NCBI GenBank assembly: GCA_002451695.1
Contig: DKDC01000033.1
Span: 44,114 to 49,494 of the forward strand
Direction: 5' to 3'
Origin: Prevotellaceae bacterium UBA6858
GTDB taxonomy: Bacteria > Bacteroidota > Bacteroidia > Bacteroidales > Bacteroidaceae
DNA: 5,381 bases
Numbering within the stretch: position 1 is the first letter of the stretch; each line of letters starts with the position of its first letter. The position numbers were made by a program, and so were the translations under genes. Shown piece by piece: positions 1 to 5,381 of this stretch. The notes below the pieces were generated by a model. That model saw nothing but the letters and a program-made list of their open reading frames with translations, did no database searches and was not told where the DNA came from.

Positions 1-172
1 TAGTTTTTCCTACATCAAATATAGCTTTAACGGTATTGGTTTTGCACTATTTGTACGGGGCGTATTGCATACGCCCCGTACGCCATCGCTTGAAACGCAT
101 TGGCAAACACCGCCGCAACATTGCAAGTCGGCGCAATTCGGGCGTATGCAATACGCACCTACGGCGGTGCAA
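1..172 (+). repeat. Palindrome-rich intergenic repeat, left copy (expanded)
   Basis: This is one of two related copies in inverted orientation; the other is at 5284-5374. Shared blocks, read in this orientation, are TACATCAAAT (11-20), CGGTATTGGTTTTGC (31-45), an ATTTGTA-like stretch leading into a palindrome, and CTACGGCGGTGCAA (159-172). The palindrome at 53-81 has perfect 13-base arms (GTACGGGGCGTAT and its complement) around TGC. This copy is longer than the right one. It holds about 80 extra bases (roughly 82-158), including a second, imperfect palindrome at 140-159 (GGGCGTAT / ATACGCACC) flanked by CACCGCCG (108-115) and CGGCGGTG (162-169). No coding potential is convincing. It resembles a non-autonomous dispersed intergenic element of the REP or MITE type; that class is inferred, the repeat itself is seen. 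Confidence 0.8.
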
Positions 173-343
173 CCCATTTGTTTATTACCATTCATTATAT
201 ATAAGCGCATAACTGTTGTCGGGTTGCAAACCAAAACTGTCAAAAGTAAAATATGCCAAGCTGCATTCACGTTTTTATGCGGCAGTTTTCTTTACACAGG
301 AAATTAATTATTGTCTTTGGCGCGGCATTACAGGGAAAATGGG
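173..343. other. Intergenic region upstream of pckA
   Basis: This AT-rich stretch has no supported gene. It contains a self-complementary TTATATATAA at 195-204. A possible hairpin pairs 260-266 with 277-283 (seven pairs, one of them G-U) and is followed by AGTTTTCTTT. The outer bases AAAACTG (233-239) and CAGTTTT (283-289) could extend the pairing. If transcription enters from the left this could be a weak terminator of a gene outside the window, but no such gene is visible. Small reading frames on either strand here show no recognisable protein. Confidence 0.4.
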
Positions 344-351
344 TAATTTTG
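344..351 (+). promoter_or_regulatory. Candidate pckA promoter, -7 box TAATTTTG
   Basis: The sequence TAATTTTG matches the Bacteroidetes -7 consensus TAnnTTTG exactly and lies about 80 bases upstream of the pckA start. The nearest TTTG that could act as a -33 element (316-319) is 24 bases upstream, longer than the usual 19-21, so the match is only partial. TAnnTTTG also arises by chance in AT-rich DNA. If it is real, transcription would start near 358 and leave a leader of about 70 nt containing the hairpin at 370-384. Confidence 0.35.
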
Positions 352-369
352 TGTCGTAGGTTGAGCTAC

Positions 370-384
370 TGGGGCTTTGCCCCA
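370..384 (+). other. Small hairpin in the pckA leader
   Basis: A perfect six-base stem, TGGGGC and GCCCCA, closes a TTT loop. It lies 45 bases before the pckA start codon. It is not followed by a T-run, so it does not look like an intrinsic terminator. It could stabilise the 5' end of the pckA message or be a chance structure. The DNA from 385 to the start codon is A/T-rich and unstructured, as is common before Bacteroidetes genes that lack a Shine-Dalgarno sequence. Confidence 0.35.
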
Positions 385-429
385 ATTAACGAGAAAGAAA
401 ATTCGTATAATTCATAAATTTCAAACACT

Positions 430-2046
430 ATGGCAAGATTTCAGAAGTCAGATTTGGAAGCGAAATACGGAATCACCGGCACCACCGAGGTTCTGTACAA
501 TCCTTCCTATGAGGTATTGTTCAATGAAGAGACAAAACCCGAACTTACAGGCTACGACAAAGGTCAGGAAACTGAACTCGGCGCAGTGAACGTGATGACC
601 GGCATCTACACAGGCCGCTCGCCCAAGGACAAGTTCATCGTTGACGATGCTAACTCCCACGACACCGTATGGTGGGATTCTGAAGAATATCATAACGACA
701 ACCACCGCGCAAGCGAGGCTACCTGGAACACCCTCAAGGAGCTTGCAAAGAAGGAGCTTTCGAACAAGAAGCTTTACGTGGTTGACGGTTTCTGCGGCGC
801 AAACAAGGACACCCGCATGAAGGTGCGCTTCATCGTTGAGGTGGCATGGCAGGCACACTTCGTAACCAACATGTTCATCCGCCCGCAGAGCGAGGCAGAC
901 TTCGAGCAGGAGCCCGACTTCGTTGTTTACAACGCATCCAAGGCCAAGGTTGAGAACTGGAAAGAGCTGGGCCTCCACTCCGAGACCGCAGTGCTCTTCA
1001 ACGTAACGTCGAAGGAGCAGATCATCCTCAACACATGGTACGGCGGCGAAATGAAGAAAGGCATGTTCTCAATGCAGAACTACTTCCTCCCCCTCAAGGG
1101 CATCGCCTCTATGCACTGCTCCGCAAACACCGACATGAACGGCGAGAACACCGCAATCTTCTTCGGCCTTTCAGGCACGGGCAAGACCACCCTCTCGACC
1201 GACCCGAAGCGCAAGCTCATCGGCGACGACGAACACGGATGGGACGACAACGGCGTGTTCAACCTCGAAGGCGGCTGCTATGCAAAGGTCATCAACCTTG
1301 ACAAGGACGCGGAACCCGACATCTACAACGCTATCCACCGCGACGCGCTTCTCGAAAACGTTACTGTTGACGCAGAGGGCAAGATTGACTTCGCAGACAA
1401 GAGCGTAACCGAGAACACCCGCGTTTCATATCCTATCTACCACATCAAGAACATCGTGCGCCCCATTTCACACGGACCCGCAGCAAAACAGGTTATCTTC
1501 CTGAGCGCAGACGCATTCGGCGTTCTCCCCCCCGTGTCGATCCTCACGCCGGAACAGACAAAGTATTACTTCCTCTCCGGCTTCACGGCCAAGCTCGCAG
1601 GTACAGAGCGCGGCATCACCGAGCCCACCCCGACATTCTCCGCTTGCTTCGGCCAGGCATTCCTCGAACTGCACCCCACAAAGTACGCAGAGGAACTCGT
1701 TGCACACATGGAGAAGAGCGGCGCGAAGGCATACCTCGTGAACACAGGCTGGAACGGAACAGGCAAGCGTATCTCTATCCGCGACACACGCGGCATTATC
1801 GACGCTATCCTCGACCACTCAATCGACGCAGCTCCCACGAAGACCATTCCCTATTTCGACTTCGTTGTCCCCACACAGCTCGAAGGCGTTGACCCGGGCA
1901 TTCTTGACCCGCGCGACACCTACAAGACCGCTGCCGAATGGGAGGAGAAAGCCAAGGATCTCGCCGCACGCTTCATCAAGAACTTCAAGAAATACGAAGG
2001 CAACGAAGCCGGCAAGGCTCTTGTTGCCGCAGGCCCGAAACTTTGA
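430..2046 (+). CDS. pckA: Phosphoenolpyruvate carboxykinase (ATP)
   Basis: This cytosolic enzyme interconverts oxaloacetate + ATP and PEP + CO2 + ADP. In succinate- and propionate-forming Bacteroidales it usually fixes CO2 onto PEP, saving ATP. The protein is 538 residues, close to the 540 of E. coli PckA, and appears intact. Visible motifs are Arg63 in TGRSPKDKF (substrate binding); Lys209-Lys210 in GEMKKGMFS and His229 in ASMHCSAN (metal and substrate site); the P-loop GLSGTGKTTLS at 246-256 with Lys252; Asp266-Asp267 in LIGDDEHGW (metal-nucleotide site); Arg331 in NTRVSYPI; and Arg447 in NTGWNGTGKRISI near the nucleotide. All expected catalytic residues are present. The ATG at 430 gives an N-terminus (MARFQKSDLEAKYGI) like that of Bacteroides homologues. 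There is no clear ribosome binding site. The gene stands alone, closed by the terminator at 2070-2117. The GTP-dependent family is excluded by these motifs. Confidence 0.98.
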   Translation: MARFQKSDLEAKYGITGTTEVLYNPSYEVLFNEETKPELTGYDKGQETELGAVNVMTGIYTGRSPKDKFIVDDANSHDTVWWDSEEYHNDNHRASEATWNTLKELAKKELSNKKLYVVDGFCGANKDTRMKVRFIVEVAWQAHFVTNMFIRPQSEADFEQEPDFVVYNASKAKVENWKELGLHSETAVLFNVTSKEQIILNTWYGGEMKKGMFSMQNYFLPLKGIASMHCSANTDMNGENTAIFFGLSGTGKTTLSTDPKRKLIGDDEHGWDDNGVFNLEGGCYAKVINLDKDAEPDIYNAIHRDALLENVTVDAEGKIDFADKSVTENTRVSYPIYHIKNIVRPISHGPAAKQVIFLSADAFGVLPPVSILTPEQTKYYFLSGFTAKLAGTERGITEPTPTFSACFGQAFLELHPTKYAEELVAHMEKSGAKAYLVNTGWNGTGKRISIRDTRGIIDAILDHSIDAAPTKTIPYFDFVVPTQLEGVDPGILDPRDTYKTAAEWEEKAKDLAARFIKNFKKYEGNEAGKALVAAGPKL

Positions 2047-2069
2047 TATAATAAGAATCGAGCATATTG

Positions 2070-2117
2070 AAAAAATTCCCGCAGTCCGAAAGGCTGCGGG
2101 AATTTTTTGCCTTTTTT
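2070..2117 (+). terminator. Intrinsic terminator after pckA
   Basis: The hairpin starts 24 bases after the pckA stop. Arms at 2070-2084 and 2094-2108 are perfectly complementary over 15 bases: six A, then TTCCCGCAG, against CTGCGGGAA and its T-run. They enclose the nine-base loop TCCGAAAGG, which may close two further pairs. The right arm ends in six T, and a second run of six T follows at 2112-2117. Because the left arm begins with six A, the structure could also terminate transcription on the other strand. Confidence 0.92.
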
Positions 2118-2188
2118 CGAACACCGCGCACTTTCCATCACTTCCCCAGTTTGCCGAAACGCAAACAGAATATTTTGTAAAACAGAAC
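2118..2188. other. Intergenic spacer between pckA and the nrdDG control region
   Basis: No gene is supported here. The only structure seen is a six-base hairpin, GTTTGC (2149-2154) and GCAAAC (2161-2166), around CGAAAC. It is followed by AT-rich DNA without a clean T-run, so I do not call it a terminator. Confidence 0.5.
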
Positions 2189-2291
2189 ATTTCCGTTTTG
2201 TTATTAAAGTAAAAGTTTCCCATTTTGGAAAACTTTCGGATTTTCCTTAGCAGAAAAGTTTTCCGTTTTGGGAAATAATTTTGCCGTTTTG
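2189..2291 (+). promoter_or_regulatory. Reiterated TTTCCGTTTTG-like motif array upstream of nrdDG
   Basis: Five related copies of a T-rich motif lie in about 100 bases. They are ATTTCCGTTTTG (2189-2200), TTTCCCATTTTG (2216-2227), TTTCGGATTTTC (2234-2245), TTTCCGTTTTG (2260-2270) and TTTTGCCGTTTTG (2279-2291). Spacing is roughly 18-27 bases. Overlapping them is a perfect 10-base inverted repeat, GGAAAACTTT (2227-2236) and AAAGTTTTCC (2255-2264). A related AAAAGTTTCCC lies at 2211-2221. The array ends just upstream of the candidate nrdD promoter. Its position suggests repeated operator sites or a promoter-enhancing AT-rich tract. It does not match the NrdR box or an FNR site as I know them. The function is inferred; the motif repetition is seen. 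Confidence 0.45.
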
Positions 2292-2316
2292 CGGGTTGTA
2301 TGTTGTCCGAAAATCA

Positions 2317-2324
2317 TACCTTTG
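2317..2324 (+). promoter_or_regulatory. Candidate nrdDG promoter, -7 box TACCTTTG
   Basis: TACCTTTG is an exact match to the Bacteroidetes -7 consensus TAnnTTTG. A GTTG at 2295-2298, 18 bases upstream, could be a weak -33 element (consensus TTTG). A better TTTG at 2288-2291 is 25 bases away. Transcription would begin near 2331, giving a leader of about 150 nt. A second exact match, TAATTTTG at 2276-2283, lies inside the motif array and is an alternative. Confidence 0.55.
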
Positions 2325-2330
2325 TAATCG

Positions 2331-2482
2331 GATAGGGACATAAAACAAACGCAAACAAGCAAGCCGTTAAACATCTGCCACATACGTGCGGCGCGGTCTT
2401 GTTCCTGCGGAAATCCCCTTGGCGCGGCTTCCGCCACATTGAATGCAGCCTTGACAAAAACGACTCTAAACCCATAAAGAAT
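2331..2482 (+). other. Leader region of nrdD
   Basis: This stretch lies between the candidate promoter and the chosen nrdD start. The nrdD frame stays open back to a TTG at 2399, but the 28 residues this would add are basic, unlike the usual NrdD N-terminus, and precede the ATP-cone domain, so I treat the stretch as untranslated. The middle is GC-rich and can fold: GCGGAA (2407-2412) pairs with TTCCGC (2429-2434). The last bases before the ATG are A-rich, typical of Bacteroidetes initiation regions. I recognise no riboswitch class. Confidence 0.45.
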
Positions 2483-4627
2483 ATGTGCTACGACAATTTC
2501 TTGATAACAAAACGAGACGGAACCACAGAGCGTTTCTCTCTTGAAAAGATTAAGAGTGCCATTCTCAAAGCATTCGAATCGGTTAGCGAACACGTGCACG
2601 CCGAAGACATACAGCGCGTGATGGAGAACCTGCGCTTTTGCAACGGCATGAGCGTAGAGGACATTCAGAACCAAGTTGAGGTTGCCCTCATGCGCGAAAA
2701 CCACTACAAGGCCGCAAAGTCGTTCATGCTTTACCGCCAGAAACATTTCGAGGACCGCGAAATACGCAACAAGCTCAAGTTCCTCATCGACTACTGCAAG
2801 GCGTCGAACCCCGCCACCGGCTCAAAATATGACGCAAACGCCAATGTGGAGAACAAGAACATAGCCACGCTCATCGGCGAACTGCCAAAGTCGAACTTCA
2901 TACGCCTCAACCGCCGCCTGCTGTGCGACAAGATTAAGGAGATGTACGGCAAGGAACTTGCAGACCGCTATCTCTATCTTCTCGAACACCATTTCATATA
3001 CAAGAACGACGAGACAAGCCTTGCCAACTACTGCGCGAGCATCACCATGTACCCATGGCTGATCAGCGGCACCAAGAGCATTGGCGGCAACTCCACAGCC
3101 CCGACAAACCTGAAGTCGTTCTGCGGCGGGTTCATAAACATGGTGTTCATCGTTTCGAGCATGCTCAGCGGCGCGTGCGCCACCCCGGAGTTCCTTATGT
3201 ATATGTCGTATTTCATAGGTCAGGAATACGGCGAGGACTACTATAAGCACGCCGACGACGTTGTGGATCTTTCAAAACGCCACCGCACTCTCGACAAGAT
3301 AATCACCGACTGCTTCGAACAGGTTGTTTACTCCATAAACCAGCCCACCGGGGCAAGGAATTTCCAAGCCGTGTTCTGGAACATATCCTATTACGACCAC
3401 AACTATTTCGAGAGCATCTTCGGCGACTTCCGCTTCCCCGACGGCTCGAAGCCCAACTGGGACGCGCTCAACTGGCTGCAAAAACGTTTCATGCGCTGGT
3501 TCAACGCCGAACGCACAAAGACTGTGCTTACCTTCCCTGTCGAGACAATGGCGTTATTGTCGAAAGACGGAGACGTGGTTGACAAGGAGTATGCCGACTT
3601 CACGGCACAGATGTACGCCGAAGGGCACTCGTTCTTCACCTACATGAGCGACAACGCCGACTCACTGGCTTCGTGCTGCCGTCTGCGCAACGAAATCCAG
3701 AACAACGGCTTCAGCTACACCCTCGGTGCCGGCGGCGTTTCCACCGGATCGAAGAGCGTGCTGACCATAAACCTCAACCGCTGCGTGCAGGAGGCTACGC
3801 GCCAGGGCAAGCCGTATCTCGACTACATCGCCGAGGTTGTTGACATAATGCACAAGGTGCAGATTGCCTACAACGAAAACCTGAAAGACCTTGCGTCAAA
3901 GGGAATGCTGCCGCTCTTCGATGCCGGATACATCAACATATCCCGCCAGTATCTCACAATAGGCGTGAACGGGCTTGTGGAGGCTGCCGAATCCCTCGGC
4001 TACACGATTTCCGACAATCCCGAATACCTGAAATTCGTGCAAGGCGTGCTCGGCACGGTGGAATACTACAACAAGAAATACCGCTCCAAGGACGTGATGT
4101 TCAACTGCGAGATGATACCCGCCGAGAACGTGGGCGTGAAACACGCACGCTGGGACAGGGAGGACGGCTACTATGTGCCGCGCGACTGCTACAACAGCTA
4201 CTTCTACGTTGTTGAGGACACTGCCACCCACATACTCGAGAAATTCCGCCTGCACGGTCATAAGTTCATAGAGCACCTCACCGGCGGCTCGGCACTCCAC
4301 ATGAACCTTGACGAGCATCTTAGCGAAAAGCAGTACCGCCAGCTTCTGAGGGTTGCCGCAAAGGAAGGGTGCAACTATTTCACGTTCAACGTGCCCAACA
4401 CCGTGTGCAACGACTGCGGACATATCGACAAGCGTTATCTCAAAGAATGCCCCGTATGCCACAGCAAGAACATCGACTATCTGACCCGCGTCATCGGCTA
4501 CCTGAAGCGCGTTTCCAACTTCTCCATGGACAGGCAGAAAGAGGCGGCACGCCGCTACTACGACAACCCCTCACGCGACAAGGACAGCGTTGAGGCACCA
4601 ACAGGCGCGGCACAGGCGAACAGTTGA
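2483..4627 (+). CDS. nrdD: Anaerobic ribonucleoside-triphosphate reductase (class III), large subunit
   Basis: This oxygen-sensitive glycyl-radical enzyme reduces ribonucleoside triphosphates to deoxynucleotides for DNA synthesis. With the ATG at 2483 the protein is 714 residues, close to the 712 of E. coli NrdD. An N-terminal ATP-cone (about 8-95, opening with KRDG) senses ATP/dATP. The catalytic barrel follows, with Cys184 in ANYCASIT and the pair Cys398-Cys399 in ASCCRLRN as likely active-site cysteines; Cys399 occupies the place of the cysteine in the GCRT-type motif of other NrdDs. A C-terminal zinc site is formed by Cys642, Cys645, Cys656 and Cys659. The glycyl radical is Gly672 in TRVIGYL, 42 residues from the end. 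Nothing is truncated. The start at 2483 is preferred over the TTG at 2399 because it places the ATP-cone at the usual N-terminal position. nrdG follows after 5 bases, so the two are co-transcribed. Family assignment is firm; individual catalytic roles are by analogy. Confidence 0.97.
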   Translation: MCYDNFLITKRDGTTERFSLEKIKSAILKAFESVSEHVHAEDIQRVMENLRFCNGMSVEDIQNQVEVALMRENHYKAAKSFMLYRQKHFEDREIRNKLKFLIDYCKASNPATGSKYDANANVENKNIATLIGELPKSNFIRLNRRLLCDKIKEMYGKELADRYLYLLEHHFIYKNDETSLANYCASITMYPWLISGTKSIGGNSTAPTNLKSFCGGFINMVFIVSSMLSGACATPEFLMYMSYFIGQEYGEDYYKHADDVVDLSKRHRTLDKIITDCFEQVVYSINQPTGARNFQAVFWNISYYDHNYFESIFGDFRFPDGSKPNWDALNWLQKRFMRWFNAERTKTVLTFPVETMALLSKDGDVVDKEYADFTAQMYAEGHSFFTYMSDNADSLASCCRLRNEIQNNGFSYTLGAGGVSTGSKSVLTINLNRCVQEATRQGKPYLDYIAEVVDIMHKVQIAYNENLKDLASKGMLPLFDAGYINISRQYLTIGVNGLVEAAESLGYTISDNPEYLKFVQGVLGTVEYYNKKYRSKDVMFNCEMIPAENVGVKHARWDREDGYYVPRDCYNSYFYVVEDTATHILEKFRLHGHKFIEHLTGGSALHMNLDEHLSEKQYRQLLRVAAKEGCNYFTFNVPNTVCNDCGHIDKRYLKECPVCHSKNIDYLTRVIGYLKRVSNFSMDRQKEAARRYYDNPSRDKDSVEAPTGAAQANS

Positions 4628-4632
4628 GAGGG

Positions 4633-5103
4633 ATGCTGAAATACGTAGGCTACGACATAGTTTTTCAGGAAATTCCCGATGAGACCACTTTGGCGATAAA
4701 CCTTTCGCTCTGCCCCAACCGCTGCAAAGGCTGCCACAGTCCATATCTCTGGGAGGACAAAGGCGACGAGCTTACGGCTGAAGCCCTTGACAGAATGGTT
4801 TCGGGGTTTGCGGGAGAAGTTACCTGCGTATGCTTCATGGGCGGCGACAACGCTCCGCAAGAAGTGGCGGCACTGGCACGCCACGTGCGCCAAAGCTATT
4901 CCGGGCAGTTCCTCACGGCGTGGTATTCGGGCAAGCCCGATTTCCCCAAGGACTTCGACCGGGCGGCTTTCGACTTTGTCAAGCTCGGCCCATATATCCC
5001 CGAAAAAGGTCCGCTCAACAAGCCCACGACCAACCAACGCCTCTACCGCATAATGCCCGACGGCACAAACGAGGACATAACGGACAGGTTTTGGCGGAAA
5101 TAA
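4633..5103 (+). CDS. nrdG: Anaerobic ribonucleotide reductase activating protein (radical SAM)
   Basis: This activase reductively cleaves S-adenosylmethionine at a [4Fe-4S] cluster to generate the glycyl radical on NrdD. The protein is 156 residues, near the 154 of E. coli NrdG. The cluster motif is Cys27-x3-Cys31-x2-Cys34 (CPNRCKGC), followed by HSPYLWED. CFMGGDN around residues 73-79 corresponds to the SAM-binding GGE-type motif, with Asp in place of Glu, as I recall for related NrdG proteins. The N-terminus MLKYVGYDIVFQEIPDETTL matches the Bacteroidales NrdG start, which favours the ATG at 4633. A TTG at 4624, overlapping the nrdD stop, would add three residues and is less likely. GAGAGGG just before the ATG looks like a Shine-Dalgarno sequence but is too close to function normally. 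The 5-base gap after nrdD suggests translational coupling. The unit ends at the hairpin at 5144-5190. Confidence 0.96.
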   Translation: MLKYVGYDIVFQEIPDETTLAINLSLCPNRCKGCHSPYLWEDKGDELTAEALDRMVSGFAGEVTCVCFMGGDNAPQEVAALARHVRQSYSGQFLTAWYSGKPDFPKDFDRAAFDFVKLGPYIPEKGPLNKPTTNQRLYRIMPDGTNEDITDRFWRK

Positions 5104-5143
5104 AAGAACAGACAAGATATAAAGCAATTCAATTTTACACGAA

Positions 5144-5190
5144 GATTCCCTGCGCGAAGTGATTTCGGGCAGGGAATCGCCATTTTATAG
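5144..5190 (+). terminator. Probable intrinsic terminator after nrdG
   Basis: A perfect 10-base stem, GATTCCCTGC (5144-5153) with GCAGGGAATC (5169-5178), lies 40 bases after the nrdG stop. An inner four-base pairing (CGAA 5155-5158 with TTCG 5164-5167) extends it after one mismatch. The tail is only CGCCATTTTATAG, a weak T-run, so efficiency is uncertain, but hairpin strength and position at the end of the operon support a terminator. Confidence 0.7.
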
Positions 5191-5283
5191 AGGATTGGGG
5201 CAGTAGCGCACAATAAGCAACACGGATCAAATTGGCAGCAAAAGACGTGATATTTACGACGCATATAACGCACAACCAACAAT

Positions 5284-5374
5284 TTGCACCGCCGTAGGGG
5301 CGTATGCCATACGCCCCTACAAATGGCGCAAAACCAATACCGCAAAAACCTGCATTTGATGTAGAAAAAACTAC
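5284..5374 (-). repeat. Palindrome-rich intergenic repeat, right copy (compact)
   Basis: This is the inverted counterpart of the repeat at 1-172. Matching blocks on the + strand are TTGCACCGCCGTAG (5284-5297), the palindrome at 5294-5320 with 12-base arms (GTAGGGGCGTAT and complement) around GCC, GCAAAACCAATACCG (5328-5342) and ATTTGATGTA (5354-5363). The outer end GTAG, six A, CTAC (5361-5374) is itself self-complementary; the left copy has the equivalent except for the first base, which would lie outside the window. This copy lacks the extra segment and second palindrome of the left copy, so it may be closer to the basic unit of about 91 bases. The stretch from 5191 to 5283 shows no gene or structure I can support. 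Confidence 0.8.
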
Positions 5375-5381
5375 ATAGGAC

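Noticed and set aside
10..270. Minus-strand 86-residue frame and plus-strand frame 65-307 over the left repeat
   Set aside because: Both run through the palindromic repeat and AT-rich spacer. The cysteine-rich appearance comes from the repeat composition, and there is no plausible start context or family resemblance.
406..411. TATAAT resembling an E. coli -10 box before pckA
   Set aside because: It lies only 18 bases before the start codon, and Bacteroidetes primary promoters use TAnnTTTG rather than TATAAT. It is probably just AT-rich leader sequence.
448..978. Long minus-strand reading frame opposite pckA, and similar ones opposite nrdD and nrdG (for example 3896-4462 and 4558-5127)
   Set aside because: They lie antisense to three unmistakable conserved genes. 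Their proteins are low-complexity and rich in Val, Ala, Cys and His, as expected from reverse reading of biased codons, and match nothing I recognise.
2399..2482. TTG at 2399 as the nrdD start
   Set aside because: It would add 28 residues not typical of NrdD. The ATG at 2483 leads straight into the ATP-cone and gives a family-typical length of 714 residues.
2204..2746. Minus-strand 180-residue frame spanning the nrdD control region and the nrdD 5' end
   Set aside because: More than half of it is antisense to the conserved ATP-cone of NrdD, and the rest translates the repeated motif array. No domain is recognisable.
1..5381. Composite transposon or other mobile element bounded by the inverted repeats
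   Set aside because: There is no transposase, integrase or resolvase, no visible target duplication within the window, and the enclosed genes are core metabolism with normal-looking codon use. Dispersed intergenic repeats explain the data better.
1..5381. CRISPR arrays, tRNA, rRNA or a known riboswitch
   Set aside because: The intergenic stretches contain no regularly spaced identical repeats with unique spacers, no cloverleaf with a TTCGA-type T-loop, and no rRNA or riboswitch consensus that I recognise.

Overview
This window looks like a piece of a Bacteroidales chromosome (Bacteroides/Prevotella/Muribaculaceae type; I cannot fix the family). Three things support this. The PEP carboxykinase closely resembles Bacteroides-type proteins, including the C-terminal ending AGPKL. 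The upstream regions carry TAnnTTTG boxes, the -7 element of Bacteroidetes promoters. No start codon has a convincingly placed Shine-Dalgarno sequence. The coding regions look GC-rich with strongly biased codons (AAG, AAC, TTC, CTC), while the gaps are clearly AT-rich.

Layout. Positions 1-172 hold a palindrome-rich repeat. Positions 173-429 are the upstream and leader region of pckA, with a candidate promoter and a small hairpin. Positions 430-2046 are pckA (ATP-dependent phosphoenolpyruvate carboxykinase), followed by a strong hairpin terminator at 2070-2117. A long non-coding gap (about 2118-2482) then holds a cluster of reiterated TTTCCGTTTTG-like motifs, a candidate promoter (TACCTTTG) and a leader of about 150 nt. 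Positions 2483-4627 are nrdD (class III anaerobic ribonucleoside-triphosphate reductase), followed 5 bases later by nrdG (its radical-SAM activase, 4633-5103). A hairpin terminator lies at 5144-5190, and a second, inverted copy of the flanking repeat lies at 5284-5374. All three genes are on the + strand.

How the genes work together. NrdD and NrdG form one enzyme system: NrdG uses SAM and a [4Fe-4S] cluster to place a glycyl radical on Gly672 of NrdD, which then makes deoxynucleotides without oxygen. PckA is a separate transcription unit. In fermenting Bacteroidales it normally runs in the PEP-carboxylating direction toward oxaloacetate and succinate, conserving ATP. Both units fit a strictly anaerobic gut or rumen lifestyle.

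The three genes are ordinary core metabolism and I found no new defence, mobile or biosynthetic system. The less ordinary content is non-coding. First, a dispersed repeat lies in inverted orientation at the two extreme ends of the window, and its central palindrome differs between the copies by matched changes in both arms. Second, a reiterated motif array lies upstream of nrdDG. Because both window ends fall inside the repeat, this may be a complete assembly contig that broke at multicopy repeats.
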